A stretch of 64,000 nucleotides of DNA from Parus major. Taxonomy: Eukaryota > Chordata > Aves > Passeriformes > Paridae. Shown here one piece after another: positions 13,501-25,100 of this stretch. Below the pieces are notes generated by a model. That model had not been told where the DNA came from. It saw only the letters and a list, made by a program, of their open reading frames with translations, and searched no databases. The translations under genes and the position numbers were made by a program. How positions within the stretch are numbered: position 1 is the stretch's first letter; every line of letters starts with the position of its first letter. The stretch lies in contig NC_031797.1 in assembly GCF_001522545.3 (NCBI RefSeq), forward strand, positions 3,125,961 through 3,189,960. Reading direction: 5' to 3'.

Positions 13501-16500
13501 CCAGTGCCCCATAATATCCAGGACAGAGACTCTGGCTGCCCTTTGGGGGATGATCACCAGGGCCGAGGGTCCCACCTTTCTGGTGGCACTGGGGACAGTG
13601 CCAGTGTTGCCGCCTGTCCCGCTCCTCTCCCGCTTCACCAGGGTGAGGTGGTAGCCGGTGCCAAGCCTGGCCTTGAGGAAGAGGGGGGACCCACAGCAGC
13701 AGAGCCGGCCCTGTGAGATGATGGCGGTGCGGTCCCCCAACAGCTCTGCCTCATCCATGTAGTGCGTGGACAGGATGATGGTGCGGCCTGGGGACCGGGA
13801 ACAGGCTTGACACCAAACCCTCCTGCCGGACCCCCCATTTCAGGTTCTCCCCACCAGCATATCCCACTGCTCCCCCCAGGCTGGGGGGCTCAGAGGATGA
13901 AACGGGAGCCCCCAGCCCTGACCTTTGCGGTACTTGAGCAGCAGCTCCCAGATGCTGCGGCGGGAGTAGGGGTCGACGCCGGCTGTGGGCTCGTCCAGGA
14001 TGACCACCCGGGAGCCGCCCACGAAGGCGATGGCCACCGAGAGCTTCCGCTGCATCCCGCCTGCAGAGGGACAGCGTTGGGGGGGCTCGGAGCCAGCGAC
14101 CCCCGCTCAGGCACCCGGCCTCACCCCCGCACGCACCCGAGAGGTTCCTGGTCTGCTCCCGGCGCTTGTGGGGCAGCCCCGTGTCCTGGAGCAGCTGCTC
14201 CATCTCCTCCTGCACCTGCTGCTCCGAGAGCCCCTTCAGCCGCCCGTAGAACCAGACGTGCTCCTCCACCGTCAGGCTGTGGGGGCAGGGGGAAAAGCAG
14301 GGTGAGGGACACAGGGACAGCCCTGCACCACTCCCCAAACCTCCCCACCACTGCCTACATGTCGAAGAGAACGTTGTGCTGGGGACACATCCCCATGGAT
14401 TTGCGGATGCTGTCGATATCATAACGGATGTCCCAGCCCAGGATATAGGCAGTGCCCGAGGTGGGGGGCAGGAGGCCTGTCAGGATGGACCTGGAGGTGG
14501 TGAGGAAAGTGGGTCATGAAGCACAGGAGCAGCAGGGCTTGGGGTCAGGGTACCCTGTCCTGTGTGGGGACCACATGGGGACAGGGTCAGGCTGAGCTCC
14601 TGTCCCCAGCCATGGCCATGCAGCCCCTCTGTGGCTCACATGGTGGTGGTCTTTCCAGCGCCGTTGTGGCCCAGGAAGGACGTGATCTGACCCTCGTAGA
14701 AGTCCAGGCTCAGCCCGTTGACGGCGGCACGGCCGCTGCCCCCATAGACCTTCACCAGGTTGCGGATGGAGACACCAGGCTGGAGTTCGGCAGGCGGCTC
14801 CTCCACCAGCACTGGAAGCCACCAAGGGGTCACATCCCTCGCCAGGACCCCTTGCTGAGGGCAGGACCCCTCGCCATGGGGTGCAGGGCTCTCAACTGGG
14901 GAGCAAGGCCTGGGCTGGAGGGCTTCAGCCCTGCTCCATGGCCACTGCCCTCAGCCACACAGCTCCAGGGTGGCCAGGGACTCACCTTGGGGTGCAGCGT
15001 GGGGGCTGGTGTGGTACAGGGAGTGCCTAGATGAGGATGACTCTCCAAACCAGTAGCTCTTCAGGAAGGGGAAATTCCAGGGCTTGGGGATCCCGAACTG
15101 ACCTGCAGCAGAAGGGGCTGAGTGGGGCCAGAGCTGAGTGGCAGCTGGGGGTCAGGGGAGCTGCACTCACCTGGGAAGACGCCCTCGATGTACCAGGTGG
15201 CCAGGCCATAGAGGAGAGCGTCCAGCAGCAGCAGCCCCATGGCCGCAGCGAAGCTGTACGGGTCTCCTGGCACGGGGCTGGCAGCCAGGTTGTGCCACTG
15301 GATGCCCACCCCCTGCTCCTCGTAGAGGGAGAAGTAATCACAGCCAAAGCCAAAGGCCACGGGGGACAGCAGGCTCTGAGGATGGAGAGAACAGTGTGGG
15401 CAAAGATTGGCCAAGGAGGTGCAGCCCAAAGCCCCCCACCCTGAGCACCAGGGGCACGGGAGAGGGGCAGCTCCTCACCACAAGGACGCGGATTGGGAAG
15501 GTGATGTAGTCACGCCAGGCGACGCACAGCACGTAGGGCAGGTACAGCGAGAAGTAAATGATGCCACCGCACGCCGAGGCCAGGTTGGCACGGGGGAAGA
15601 AGGTGCTGATGAGGAAGCACTGGCTGATGGTGGCCACCGAGAAGGTGCCGAGGAAGAGGAAGATGACTGCTGGGTCGCTGTAGGGCAGGATGTTTCCCAT
15701 CTGTGGATGGAGGCAGGTTGGGGCCTGTGGAGCCCCCCATGCTGGGGGCAGGTTCCCTGTGTCACCCCCACTGTCCTCTGAGACTTGCAACCTGCCTTGA
15801 GGATGAGGACAAGGAGGGCAGAGCTGAGAAGGAAGGGGATGAAGCTGCTGAGGAACCAGCTGAGCCAGAGGATCCCGCTGCTCAGACCCATGGTCTTCAT
15901 GGTCTCCTTGAGACGCGTCTCCTTCTCGTGCACCACCCCCTTGATGATCATGGCCACTGAGTAGATCCAGGCCAGGGTCATGAAGAGAGGCAGCGAGCGG
16001 TTCAGGACCCTCAAGAACCTGGGGAGGTACCACCAGACATTCCACCCTTATGTCAACACTCCCAGCCACTGTTGGGCCAGGACCACCAGGGCACGACCAG
16101 CCCTGTGCCACCTCCCCGGTGCAGCGATGCTGCAGGATGCTTGGATGTGTCCCCCATGGCAGCAAGGTGTCACCCAACAGTCCCACGGTCCGGAGCTCCC
16201 CCTGCCCACTTACACATCGTCCACGTAGCAGGGGTAGGGCATCTGCTGGACGTAGACCCCTGTCCGTGGGGCAGCCCCAGTCTGCACCCTCACCACTGCC
16301 TGCTCCACCAGGTCCTGAATGTAGACGAAGCCCCCCCAGATGTAGCGCAAGTCACTGAAGGGGTCAGCGGCGGGGCCTGGGTCCCAAAACCTGGGGGCAG
16401 AGCACCGTGCTGGGACCAGGGATCCCCTGGCAATGGGAACAGGCTGCTTGGCTGGCCGTGGAGACAGACAGGGTGGGCATCCCCCAACCTGTCCTTGATC

Positions 16501-19263
16501 TTGTTGGTCCTCGTGACGTCGTCAATGTCCATGCGGATCTTGTAGCGGACGTGGGGTGGCAGTCCGGGGGCCGTGGCATTGATGGGGGGCTGGAAAACCA
16601 CTGCTGCCCAAAACTGCTGCTCCTCCAGCAGCTCCAGGGCCCGGGCTACCAGCTGCTCCTCGGTGGCCACTGCCTCGATCTTGTCCAGGCAGACACACTG
16701 TGGGACAGGCAGGGCTCAGTGGGCACAGGTGGTGCAAGGGGCCAGCCCACCCACAGCAGGTGACACACACCTCCATGAACTGTGACAGCGTGCTCAGGGC
16801 TGCGTCCACATCAGCGTACACCTGGTGCCAGGTGAGGCCTGGTCCCCCCGCTGGTCCTGCCAGGAATGTGGCCAGCTCTGGCAGCTTCCAGGAGGTGCCA
16901 TTGAGGAAGCCGTCCAGGAGCTGGGCTGTGCTTGGGGCCAGCAGCAGGTCCTGCAAAGCACCAGGATATGGGAGGCCATGCAACCCACCCTGCTCCTGGC
17001 CAGCTGCACCCCAGCACACCCCATCTTGCACCCCACAGCAACCCTGTTCCCAGTGGGAGGAGTGTGGGGTCACACACCTGGAGCACCTGCATCTCCAGGC
17101 TGCTGTTGAGGAGGGTGTAGATTTGGGGTCCCAGCTCCTTCCAGGCACCCCCCAGCTCCCCCAGCACCGCCAGCTCCCGGAAGGTCCGATTCACCTGTGT
17201 GAGGGAGGTGAGGCAGGTTCAGGATGAGACCCCCCCAAACCCCTCCAGGCCCCCCGCAGCCCCCACTCACCTCAGCCATGATGCTGTCAGGACCGGGTCC
17301 AGGTGGTGTGTACAGGATCTTCCCCACAAACAGGGGCTTGATCCCCCGCCAGAAGATCTGTGAGAGGGGGCTGGACTCCAGGCTGCGGAGCAGCTCCCGG
17401 CAGAAGGGACCTGGGGGTGCAGAGCTGAGCCCTCAGCACCAGCCCCACACCACCAGCCCCCACTGCCCCCCGCAGCCCCCCACTCACTGGTGCTGCCTGA
17501 GGCCACGGGTCTCTGCTCAGAATTGTTACGGTCCAGGAAGGCTTTGACATCATTGTCCTCGTACCAGTTGAGGGAGGGGATCCTGAGCCCCCCGCCCTCG
17601 GGGTGTCCACAGGCGATGCGTGACAGGGCTGTGAAGGCACCCGTGCTGCTGTTGGGGGCCCTCAGCCCCACAAGCTCCTGACGCAGCTCAGCCAGGCTGG
17701 TCATGGAGGAGACCTGGGGAGAGTGGGAGAGAGTGGAGAGGGGCAGTGGGGGGACAGGGGCACCCAGGGACACGGTGGGGGTGGCTGGGGGGCAGGGGAG
17801 TGAGGGGTGTTACCTCCTCCATCAGGGATGCTGCATCCCGCAGGAAGCTGCCCAAAGCTTCCACGGTGCCCGTGATCCCGCCCAACTCTGAGCTCAGCTG
17901 TTCCTACAAGGGGCATGAGAAGGGGGTCACAGCCCTGCCGGGGAGGCCAGGGGTCTCTGCCTCGGTGTTTTCCAGCACCCGACCGCGCTGGGGGCTCACT
18001 GTCAGGAGTCGTGGGAAGTCCATCTGGGAGAGGAAGGAGCCCTCCATGGCACGGAGCTGGGAGCTGGGCAGTGCGCAGAGTTCTTGCTGCAGGCTCTGGG
18101 TGGAGTCGGCATTGCCGCCCACCAGGAAGCCCCCCAGGGCCGAGGCGTTGCAGACCAGGGCCTTTAGCGGGAGGCGGATGCTCGCCAGGGAGAACTGGAA
18201 GGAGAGGGGAGTCATGATGCGATCACGGGGAGTGGGCGCCGGGAGTGGGCACCGCCCCGACACTCACGATGCGGGGGCTGAGCCGAGCCCCCATCAGCTC
18301 ATCCACAAGCGCCGGGGGCAGAGATGTGTTGGTCCGCAGGAACTGAGAGAAGGTCTCGTTCTCTCTCAAGTAGTCCCGCACGGGCAGAGCTGGGGGAGCA
18401 GGGATCAGACAAGGGGTCTCGCTCCCCCGGCACCCCCCGCCCCCGGTGCTCACCCCTCCGCTGATTGCCGCTGTCCCGGAGCCGGCGCAGGGCGGGCAGG
18501 AGCCGGGAGAAGCTGTGCAGGAGCCGCTGCCCGTGGCCGCGGAGTAGGACCTGCCGGGCTTCGGTCAGGAGGCGGGAGAGGCTGCGACATGGGACATGGG
18601 GTGGGCAATGAGACCCCGGGCCAGCCCCGCTCTGCCCCGCAGCTCCCCAGCCCCGCCGCTCACATGGAGCCGTCGAAGTTGCCCACCACGCCAGGGGCCT
18701 CTCCCGCCGTGGGGTGGCGGAAGCAGGGGTTGTTCATGTTGCAGATGATGCCCTGCAGCCAGGGCAGGGTCCCCGCCGAGGGCAGCGCCTTGTTGGGAAA
18801 GTGGCCTGAGGGAGAAGGAGGTTCAGGGGGGCAGTGTAGGACCCCCGGGACCTCACACACACCCGAGCAGAGCGAGCCCTGTGACCACCTCCCGTGTTTG
18901 TCACCCCGGTGTCACCTCGAAGGGCTCCCTACAGGGGCACACAGAGGGGTCTTGGCTGGCTCAGGGGGTCCTGCAGGGGACACTCACACTCATGCTGCTT
19001 AAAGGGCGGGTGGGATCGCCGCACTGAGATCAAGATAAGGAAGAGGAAGAGGGGCCACAGGATCTCGATAGCCAGCTGGATCTGGTGGAGACGCAAGGTT
19101 GGTGGGGATCCCGGCCCCCATCAGTGTCCAGGGCTCTGCCTGTCCCTGTGGCAGAACCCAGCGGCTCTGGGTAACCCCACCCCAATCACCCACTCACCCG
19201 CTGCCGCCGGCGGTAGGTGAAGTTCTTCCAGAGCAGCAGCCCCAGCTGGGTGCCCACGGCCAT
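5453..19263 (-). CDS. ABCA7: ABCA7, full-size ABCA lipid transporter (whole gene)
   Basis: Exports phospholipid to apolipoproteins and supports phagocytosis at the plasma membrane (family knowledge). The start at 19263 opens with [15 protein letters not shown], close to human ABCA7. About 50 coding exons follow, and the stop is at 5453-5455. The order is first membrane helix, large extracellular loop 1, TMD1, NBD1, linker, loop 2/TMD2, NBD2 and tail; each block is listed separately with exon positions. The sum is about 2221 residues (human 2146). It closes in frame except for one extra base in exon 31. Much of the protein is closer to ABCA1 than human ABCA7 is, but the start and the CNN2/ARHGAP45 neighbours identify ABCA7. 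The last residues, ESAV, look like a class I PDZ ligand. Confidence 0.96.
6760..6885. repeat. 21-bp minisatellite in an ABCA7 intron
   Basis: Six tandem copies of a unit close to GGGACAGGGAGAGGTGAACAT lie in the intron between exons 44 and 45, starting about 10 bases upstream of the exon 45 acceptor. Copies differ by single bases; one lacks a GG. Confidence 0.9.
7605..8100 (+). mobile_element. CR1 LINE fragment, 3' end
   Basis: About 500 bases of chicken-repeat-1 consensus in plus orientation. Typical phrases are AGGAGGGCAACGAGGCTGGT, AGGTGACCTTATCACTCTTT, GGAGGTGGTGGAGTCACC and GGTCTCTTCCAACCTGGTG. It is 5'-truncated, as usual for CR1, and inserted antisense in the 858-bp ABCA7 intron between exons 41 and 42. 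CR1 is the dominant LINE of birds and supports an avian origin. Confidence 0.93.
8092..8388 (+). repeat. Expanded ATTCTGTG octamer array at the CR1 3' end
   Basis: CR1 elements normally end in two to four copies of an ATTCTRTG octamer. Here the octamer and close variants (TTTTGTG, TTTAGTG) continue for about 300 bases, stopping 20 bases before ABCA7 exon 41. Confidence 0.9.
8409..11658 (-). other. ABCA7: ABCA7 exons 29-41: extracellular loop 2 and TMD2
   Basis: Exons 11658-11534, 11458-11360, 11109-10967, 10845-10751, 10604-10572 (only 33 nt), 10240-10135, 10052-9978, 9748-9579, 9511-9334, 9248-9133, 8984-8840, 8752-8629, 8541-8409. Blocks include [69 protein letters not shown] and [20 protein letters not shown]. 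Exon 31 begins with seven C where the frame wants six, the only phase break in the gene. Confidence 0.86.
10324..10372 (+). mobile_element. Short CR1 3' tail remnant
   Basis: GGTCCCTTCCACTCCAGGAG followed by octamer-like ATTCTAC, ATTCCAC and ATTCTATGG resembles the last 50 bases of CR1. It lies in an ABCA7 intron and is too short to be sure. Confidence 0.45.
11745..13455 (-). other. ABCA7: ABCA7 exons 23-28: regulatory linker after NBD1
   Basis: Exons 13455-13383 (Ser/Asp-rich, with [15 protein letters not shown]), 13136-12934, 12820-12772, 12558-12496, a probable 18-nt microexon 12068-12051, and 11899-11745. The [11 protein letters not shown] block ends exon 24 and runs into [10 protein letters not shown]. 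The Ser-rich exon resembles the ABCA1 linker (SSSDAGLGSDHESD), which human ABCA7 lacks. The microexon keeps phase whether used or skipped, so its use is uncertain. Confidence 0.8.
13576..14811 (-). other. ABCA7: ABCA7 exons 18-22: first nucleotide-binding domain
   Basis: Exons 14811-14640, 14490-14359, 14276-14137, 14060-13923 and 13787-13576. Walker A is [13 protein letters not shown], split by an intron after the ACC ACC AT. The signature [10 protein letters not shown] is split at GG. Walker B is [13 protein letters not shown], and the switch histidine sits in [10 protein letters not shown]. All ATP-binding motifs are intact. Exon 22 ends at a weaker donor (GTGGGA). Confidence 0.9.
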
Positions 19264-19294
19264 CGCGGGGGTCGCGGGCCCCGCTTGGCTCCGG
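14986..19294 (-). other. ABCA7: ABCA7 exons 1-17: helix 1, extracellular loop 1, TMD1
   Basis: Coding exons on the minus strand: 19263-19198, 19081-18988, 18805-18664, 18581-18454, 18389-18268, 18194-18000, 17903-17814, 17713-17488, 17410-17271, 17194-17078, 16950-16771, 16697-16489, 16390-16214, 16018-15796, 15700-15479, 15375-15171, 15102-14986. The exon with the ATG has an acceptor at 19294, so a non-coding exon lies upstream. Recognisable blocks are [58 protein letters not shown] and [12 protein letters not shown]. Exon 14 ends with a GC donor in the favoured reading. Confidence 0.88.
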
Positions 19295-20866
19295 CTGCGG
19301 GTGAGGGCAGGGGGGGGTAGCCCCAAGCTGAGGGTGACGGCTGGGCTCTCACTTCCTTCTGCTTCGGGGCTTATCACACCCCGGGCACAGTGCCGGGCAC
19401 AGGGCTGAGCTCCGGGGCCGGCAGGAGCCGGACGGCATTCCTGCAGCAAAGCTCCTTTCCGGAGCTAAAGGCTCAAATCACATTCTTTCCTAAATCAAAA
19501 GCACCAGAATTGGGCACGAGCTCTGTCCAGGAGCCAGGAGCACGATTCGCTGCCCACGCCGGGCACAGGGAGCGGTCTGGCACCCCAGAAGTAGCTGCGG
19601 GCGGGCTGGGCAGCCCGGGGGAGGCTGAGACCTGCCCGTGCCTCAGTTTCCCCGAGAGAGGTGGAGCATTCATCAGCCCAGGAGCGGAATTGCTCCGGTT
19701 CAGTGAGCTCGAGGTGCGAGCTCCGACACCGGGATCCCGCGGGCAGCAGCCGCTTGTCTGCCAGTTCTTGGGAATTCACCCACCCATGGAGCGGGGCCAG
19801 CAGCTCTGGGGCCCGCCAGAAAAGCTCTGCCAAGGCGGTTCAGCTACGAGCTCGGTGGCGGCGGCGGCACGACCCAACCCGCAGCGTTCCGCCCGGTGCA
19901 CCCACCCGCGCCCCGGGAGAACCGAGCTCCGGGGCGGCTCCCCGGTCACCGCGAGCCTGGGACACCCCCTCCCCCGACTTGCCCCTCGTTTTCCCCCGGG
20001 GCCGGGGGAGCCGCGCACTCACCCGCAGCCCCGCGCTCGCCGCCACCCGCCCGCGCCCGGGGCTAAGCCGGGTCCCGGGCGCAGCCGGGATAAGCGGGCA
20101 CGGGGCAGCGGGATTAGGATCCCGGCTGGGAAATCCGCCTAATCGGCCTGCGGGGCCGGACACGAGTGGATCCGGGGGCAGGATTCCTCCGGGGATGCAC
20201 CGGGGTCAGATGGGGTGACACGGAGAGAAAGAAGCTGTCGGGGTGGAGGTGACACGGGGCGACAGAGGTGTCTGGGAGTCCGCATCCGCTGGAAACGGAG
20301 GGTGCTGCGGAACTGCCGGTCCCGGGGGAGCCCCATCCCGCGGGGACCGCGGCTCTTTTCGGGACAGAACAACCACAGAATCCCTGGATCCTCCCGGGGG
20401 ACTCGCGTGGGAATCTGCTCACTCATCTCACGAGGACAAACACGCCGCCTCGCTGCCACCAGGAGCTCGGCGGACCCCGCGAGCCCGGCAACCGCCGGAC
20501 CGGCAGCTCCCGGCCCCTCCAGTCCCGCGTCCCCCAGCTCGGTTCGGCCGCACGGAACCCCTCTCTGGGCGGGGTGCGGAGTCACCGGGAGGCGGACCGG
20601 CCGGGAAGACGTGGGGACAGCCCGGGGGAGAGACGGACAACCGAGGGAGGCCATGGGGACAGCTCGAAGGGACGATGAGGACAGTCCAGAGGGGACATGG
20701 GGACAGTTCAGGTCTACGATGGGGACACGGGGATTACCCCCGGGGGGGCGGGGAGGCACTAAGAACCTCAGGGGGACGCTGGGCGGCCACATCCAGCCGA
20801 GACCAGCAGCCGGGACACAGCCTCCCCTCTCCCCCCTCGCAGCCCCCGGCCCGGGACCCCCGTTAC

Positions 20867-20975
20867 CTGGTGCCGCTGCCTCTTTAAGAGACCCCGCGGC
20901 TCCGCCGGGCGCGCGCAGGCCCCGCCCCTCCCCGCGCGCTACAAAGTAGCCGTGGGCGTGACGTCATGGGAACCG
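20867..20975 (-). promoter_or_regulatory. ABCA7 promoter and probable non-coding exon 1
   Basis: A strong minus-strand donor, CACCAG then GTAACG, lies at 20867/20866 and would end a non-coding first exon joined to the acceptor at 19294. Upstream are GC boxes (GGGGCGGGG on the minus strand) and a perfect palindromic CRE, TGACGTCA, at 20959-20966. There is no clear TATA box; transcription probably starts within 20890-20950. Confidence 0.55.
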
Positions 20976-22020
20976 GCTCTTAAAGGGGCAGGTGCGGCGG
21001 GGGGCGAGGAGCAGGAGTCCCTCCCTCGCCCAATCCCATCCCATCCTTGGGAGCCCCCGCCTCCCCCACCCCATCCTTTGGAGCCCCACGGAGCCGCGCG
21101 GCTCTTCGAAACGCAGCATTCCGCCCAAAAAGGTGGATCCCTTTCCGGACGGGCAGGTCCCGTCCTGTCCCGTTGGCATTGTTAATCACTCGTCTACCAA
21201 CCGCACATCTATGAACCCCGCAGCCCGTTCCCGGCTCCCGCTCCTCCCCCTGGGACACGCAGCATCCCGCCCCACCACCCTGGCACTCCGGGGGTCTCAC
21301 CCAGGTCTGCGGCAGCTCGGAGCCCCCCCAGGCACAGAGAGATCCGCCCGAGGCCTGACAAGGCGCCTCTAGCAGAGACCAGCTCCTGTTTATGTTGAAA
21401 GGGGTTTTTTTTAAAAGGTTTCAGACTGAGAGCATCTGCATTAAAAACCGCACGGGAGGGGAGACGTCGATGGGCACCGGCTGCACTCGGACACCGCCCC
21501 GGTGTGGGATGCGGCTGCAGTCAGCCTCGGCTCCAGCCTGGGCGATCAGGTTGCTGCAGTGCTGGGTGTGCCAGCTGTGCCAGCTGTGCCAGCTCCCAGC
21601 CCAGCCCTGCAGCCATCACCGTGGCCTTGAAAACTTGGTCCCTATGAATCTGCAAAAAGGGCTTTTCCAGCATTTAGAGATCACACCAGAGCACAAACAT
21701 TCACTCACAAACCCACACTCACAATCCCGAGGCCAGTCTCTCCCAGATGTGCTTCCCCCGTGTTCCGTGACCCCAGTCCCTCTCCTCCACAGGGCTGAGG
21801 AGGGTCCTGCCACCACAGGCATGAGCAGCAGCACCGGGGACAGCATGGGTGGCCATTCCCACTCCTTGCTGAGGATCCAGGGGCATCACAGGGGTGTGTG
21901 GTAGGCTCTGGGTGCGTTAGAGGTGACACTGTCCACTCCCAGGTGCTGGAACATCTGCCACCTTCCTGCTGCCCCAGGGTCTTGGGGCTCCTGGGGGAAC
22001 CGGCTGGGCTCCTCTCTAGA
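20976..22020. other. Spacer between the CNN2 3' end and the ABCA7 promoter
   Basis: GC-rich unique sequence between two genes in the same orientation. No exon, RNA gene or classified repeat was recognised. Confidence 0.6.
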
Positions 22021-22029
22021 AATGGGGTC

Positions 22030-22035
22030 TTTATT
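22030..22035 (-). other. CNN2 polyadenylation signal
   Basis: AATAAA on the minus strand, about 140 bases past the CNN2 stop codon, giving a very short 3'UTR. Confidence 0.7.
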
Positions 22036-22172
22036 TCCTCGCTCAGAAAAATAGATTCATTTCCAAAGTTAAAAAAGAGTTTTAAAAGAGGGAATGATGG
22101 AAGTGGAGGCTGGAATGTGCCAGGAAGTGGGGCTGTACATGAGATGGTGCGGGTGGGGCTGAGCCATCCCGC

Positions 22173-25100
22173 TCAGTAGCTCTCCTCCTCCTCACGGTAG
22201 TAGTGGTACCCGAGGGGGTCCCCGCTCTGGTCCCCAGCAGCGTTGGCCACCTCGCCCTGGCTGCCCTGTGGGCAGTACTTGGGGTCGTAGATCTGGCGGC
22301 CGAGGCCAAAGACCTGCCCGCTCTGGTTGGCGCCCTGGTTGGAGCCCATCTGCAGCGACATGGAGGAGTTGTCACACTTCTCTGTCCCCATCTTGGCATC
22401 ATAGATGTGCCTCCTGGTGCCGGGAGCTGTCATGCCCACCTGGAAGGAAGGACAGGATGGAGCAGGGCTCAGCCATGGTCCCCCCATCCCTCCCCAGCCC
22501 GGCGTGGGGGCTCACCTGACTGGCACACTTGTTGGTGCCCATCTGGAGGCTGATGGTGGAGTGGTCCATGGGTGGCAGGATCTGGTTTTTGGGGTCGTAG
22601 AGGTGCCTCCGGGTGCCATAGGCTGTCATGCCGGACTGGCTAGCACACTTGTTCGTGCCCATCTGACAAAGGGGTCTGGTGAGGAGCGTGTGCTGCCTCA
22701 CATGTGCCCCTTCTCCCCCAACCCTGTCCCCCCCAGCCTGGGGGACACAGCCAGTGCTCCCTAACCCATCTCAGGCTCCCGGCCATTGAGTGCAGGACAC
22801 AGAGCCAAGGCAGTCCCAGATCCCAAGGACACTTGAGGCACCTCATGCCTCAGATCCCTCCAGCAACGCTTGGAGCTGTAACAGTGCTGAGAATCTGATA
22901 GAACTGGGCACCCTTTTCCCAACCCTCCACCCATGGGACCCTGTGGGGCAGCCCACCTGCAGCCCGATCACACACTGCCCAGCCTTCATCTTGGCCTCGT
23001 CAAAATTCCTCTGCTGCTTCTCCGAGTACTTCACGCCGATGTCCACCCCGCTCTGCAGCCCCTTCGTCTTGGCCTGCCAGGAGTGGCTGGAAGTGAGGAA
23101 GGACAGGGGTCCCAAACCTCCCACCCACTCCCTGTGCAGGGGGAGCTCTGTGATCCCACAGACACCACCCCAAACTGGGGGTCCCCATGGGGCTGCAGCC
23201 CCTCCCAAGCTGCTCATCCCCCCGTGCTCACCATTCCCGCCAGTGCCAGCAGCGACACCTGCACCTGTGTCAGGTTCCCGCTCTCAAAAAGGTCATTGGC
23301 TTCAAACAGGTCCACGGGGTTCATGCCATAGCTGACCATGGCCTTGATGAAGTTGGAGAGGTTCTCAAGCTGCGGAGAGGCAGAGGGGTGAGGCCTGGTG
23401 GGTGATGGCAGAGGAACAGCAGGTGGGTGGCAGCAGAGCTGCACCTACCTGGTGCCAGTTCTGAGCCGAGCGGTTGATCTTCCTCACCGAGTTGGGCTGC
23501 AGCTTGTTCATGAGCCTGCAGGGAGGCAGGGGGACATGAGGCTGTGGCAGGAAAGAACCTCAAGGGGCTGCAGGGTATAGACTCCTTTTGGAAGGTCCAG
23601 CCCACGCCTCCTCCATGTGAGGAAAATTTCCCCCCCAGGTCCCTGTTTGTTCTCAGGGCTCTCCCCAGACACAGAAGTCTTGGGGGTGACTCTGGCAGGT
23701 CCCACTGGCACAGATCCAGCCCACCCTTCCCACCACAAGGGCTGGTGAGGGTCCCCTGGAGGTTTGGTGTCCCCCATCATCCACCCAGCTGGAGCAGGGG
23801 CTGGGGGCCATGCTCAGGACCGCCCCAGGACTCACTCGCAGAGGATCACCCCGTCCTTCAGCCCCTTCTGGAAGTCAGGTCCGATCTGTTTTCCTGTGAC
23901 GCTCTCGATCCACGTCCGCAGCTCAGCCTCCTTCTGTGGGTCATACTTCTGGGCGAGCTGGGGGGGCAGCAGGGGGACAGATCAGGCAGGGCCCCAGTGT
24001 ACACCCCAAACCCCTCAGGGGGACAGTTCCCCCCTCGCTGGGATGGGGACAGGAGCATGAGGATGATGCTGCCAGCAGACATAGCAGCTTCTGAAACATT
24101 CCAAAAGTATGAGAATGAACTGCCCGTGGGGTTAGGGGGAAGTTCCCCCCCACCGGGATCTGTCCCTCCCTGTCCCCTGGAGCCCGTGGGAGCTCAGCTC
24201 TGAGCCCCGGGGGTCCTGGCCACGCGATGCTCTCCCTTTTCCTTCCGGCGAGGCCCAACCTCCGCCACAGATTCCTCGGTCACCGCGGCTATGCCAGGAA
24301 TGTGGACGCCTCCTCCCAAATGGAGACCAGCTGCCAGGGCCGGCAGCATCTCCCACAGCGGCCTGTCGGCCCCAGCCCGCACGGGAAGGGAAAGTTCTCC
24401 TGGCCCGGGGAGGGAAGGGCCTGGAAAGCCCAAGTGCTGCCCCAGCCCAGCACCTCTGATGCTCCGCTGGCACCTGGGTGGCCCCAGAGCAGCCACCAAC
24501 CTCTCGCCCATCCTGGGACCCTTCCTGGTCCCGTTATGTGCTGAGATCTATGAGTCCCTCGGGATCCTGGACACAGGGAGACACTGGGATGGGCACAGTC
24601 CAGCCCCACTAGGTGGTAAGGAGACACTCCAGTCCCAAATGGAAGCTCGACTGATGCAGGACACGGATCACCCTCATGACACCAGGTGTGTCCTGCCTGG
24701 GGGATTCTATAGTCCCACCAGCTGATTTTCCGGGGTGTGAGCAGCTGAAGCTCTTCTTCCCACCCCATGGCCAGCTTGAGGATTTCCCAGGGCATGGGGA
24801 GTGCACAGTGGACCAGCCCCTGAGAGATGCCAGTCTGCAAGGGCTTGCACAGTCTGGGAGCGTGTCACTGGTTTAACTGGTTCCCAGTGGGTGATGTCAC
24901 CTCCATCAGAGGCACCGGGGCAGTCCGACTGGCTCATGTCTTGCTGAATCAACACGAAGCACCAAGAGCACGCGGCGGTGAGGGCCCGGCTCGTGTCACC
25001 CGCTCAGCTGGGGCAGCCCAGCCCCAGGCAGGCCGGGACCCGTCCGCTCCCCATTACGAAATGCAAATCCCCGGCGAGCCCAGGGAAGGAGCGCCCGGCC

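Noticed and set aside
5453..19263. Naming the transporter ABCA1
   Set aside because: Many segments look like ABCA1, but the N-terminus ([11 protein letters not shown]) and the CNN2/ARHGAP45 neighbourhood are those of ABCA7.
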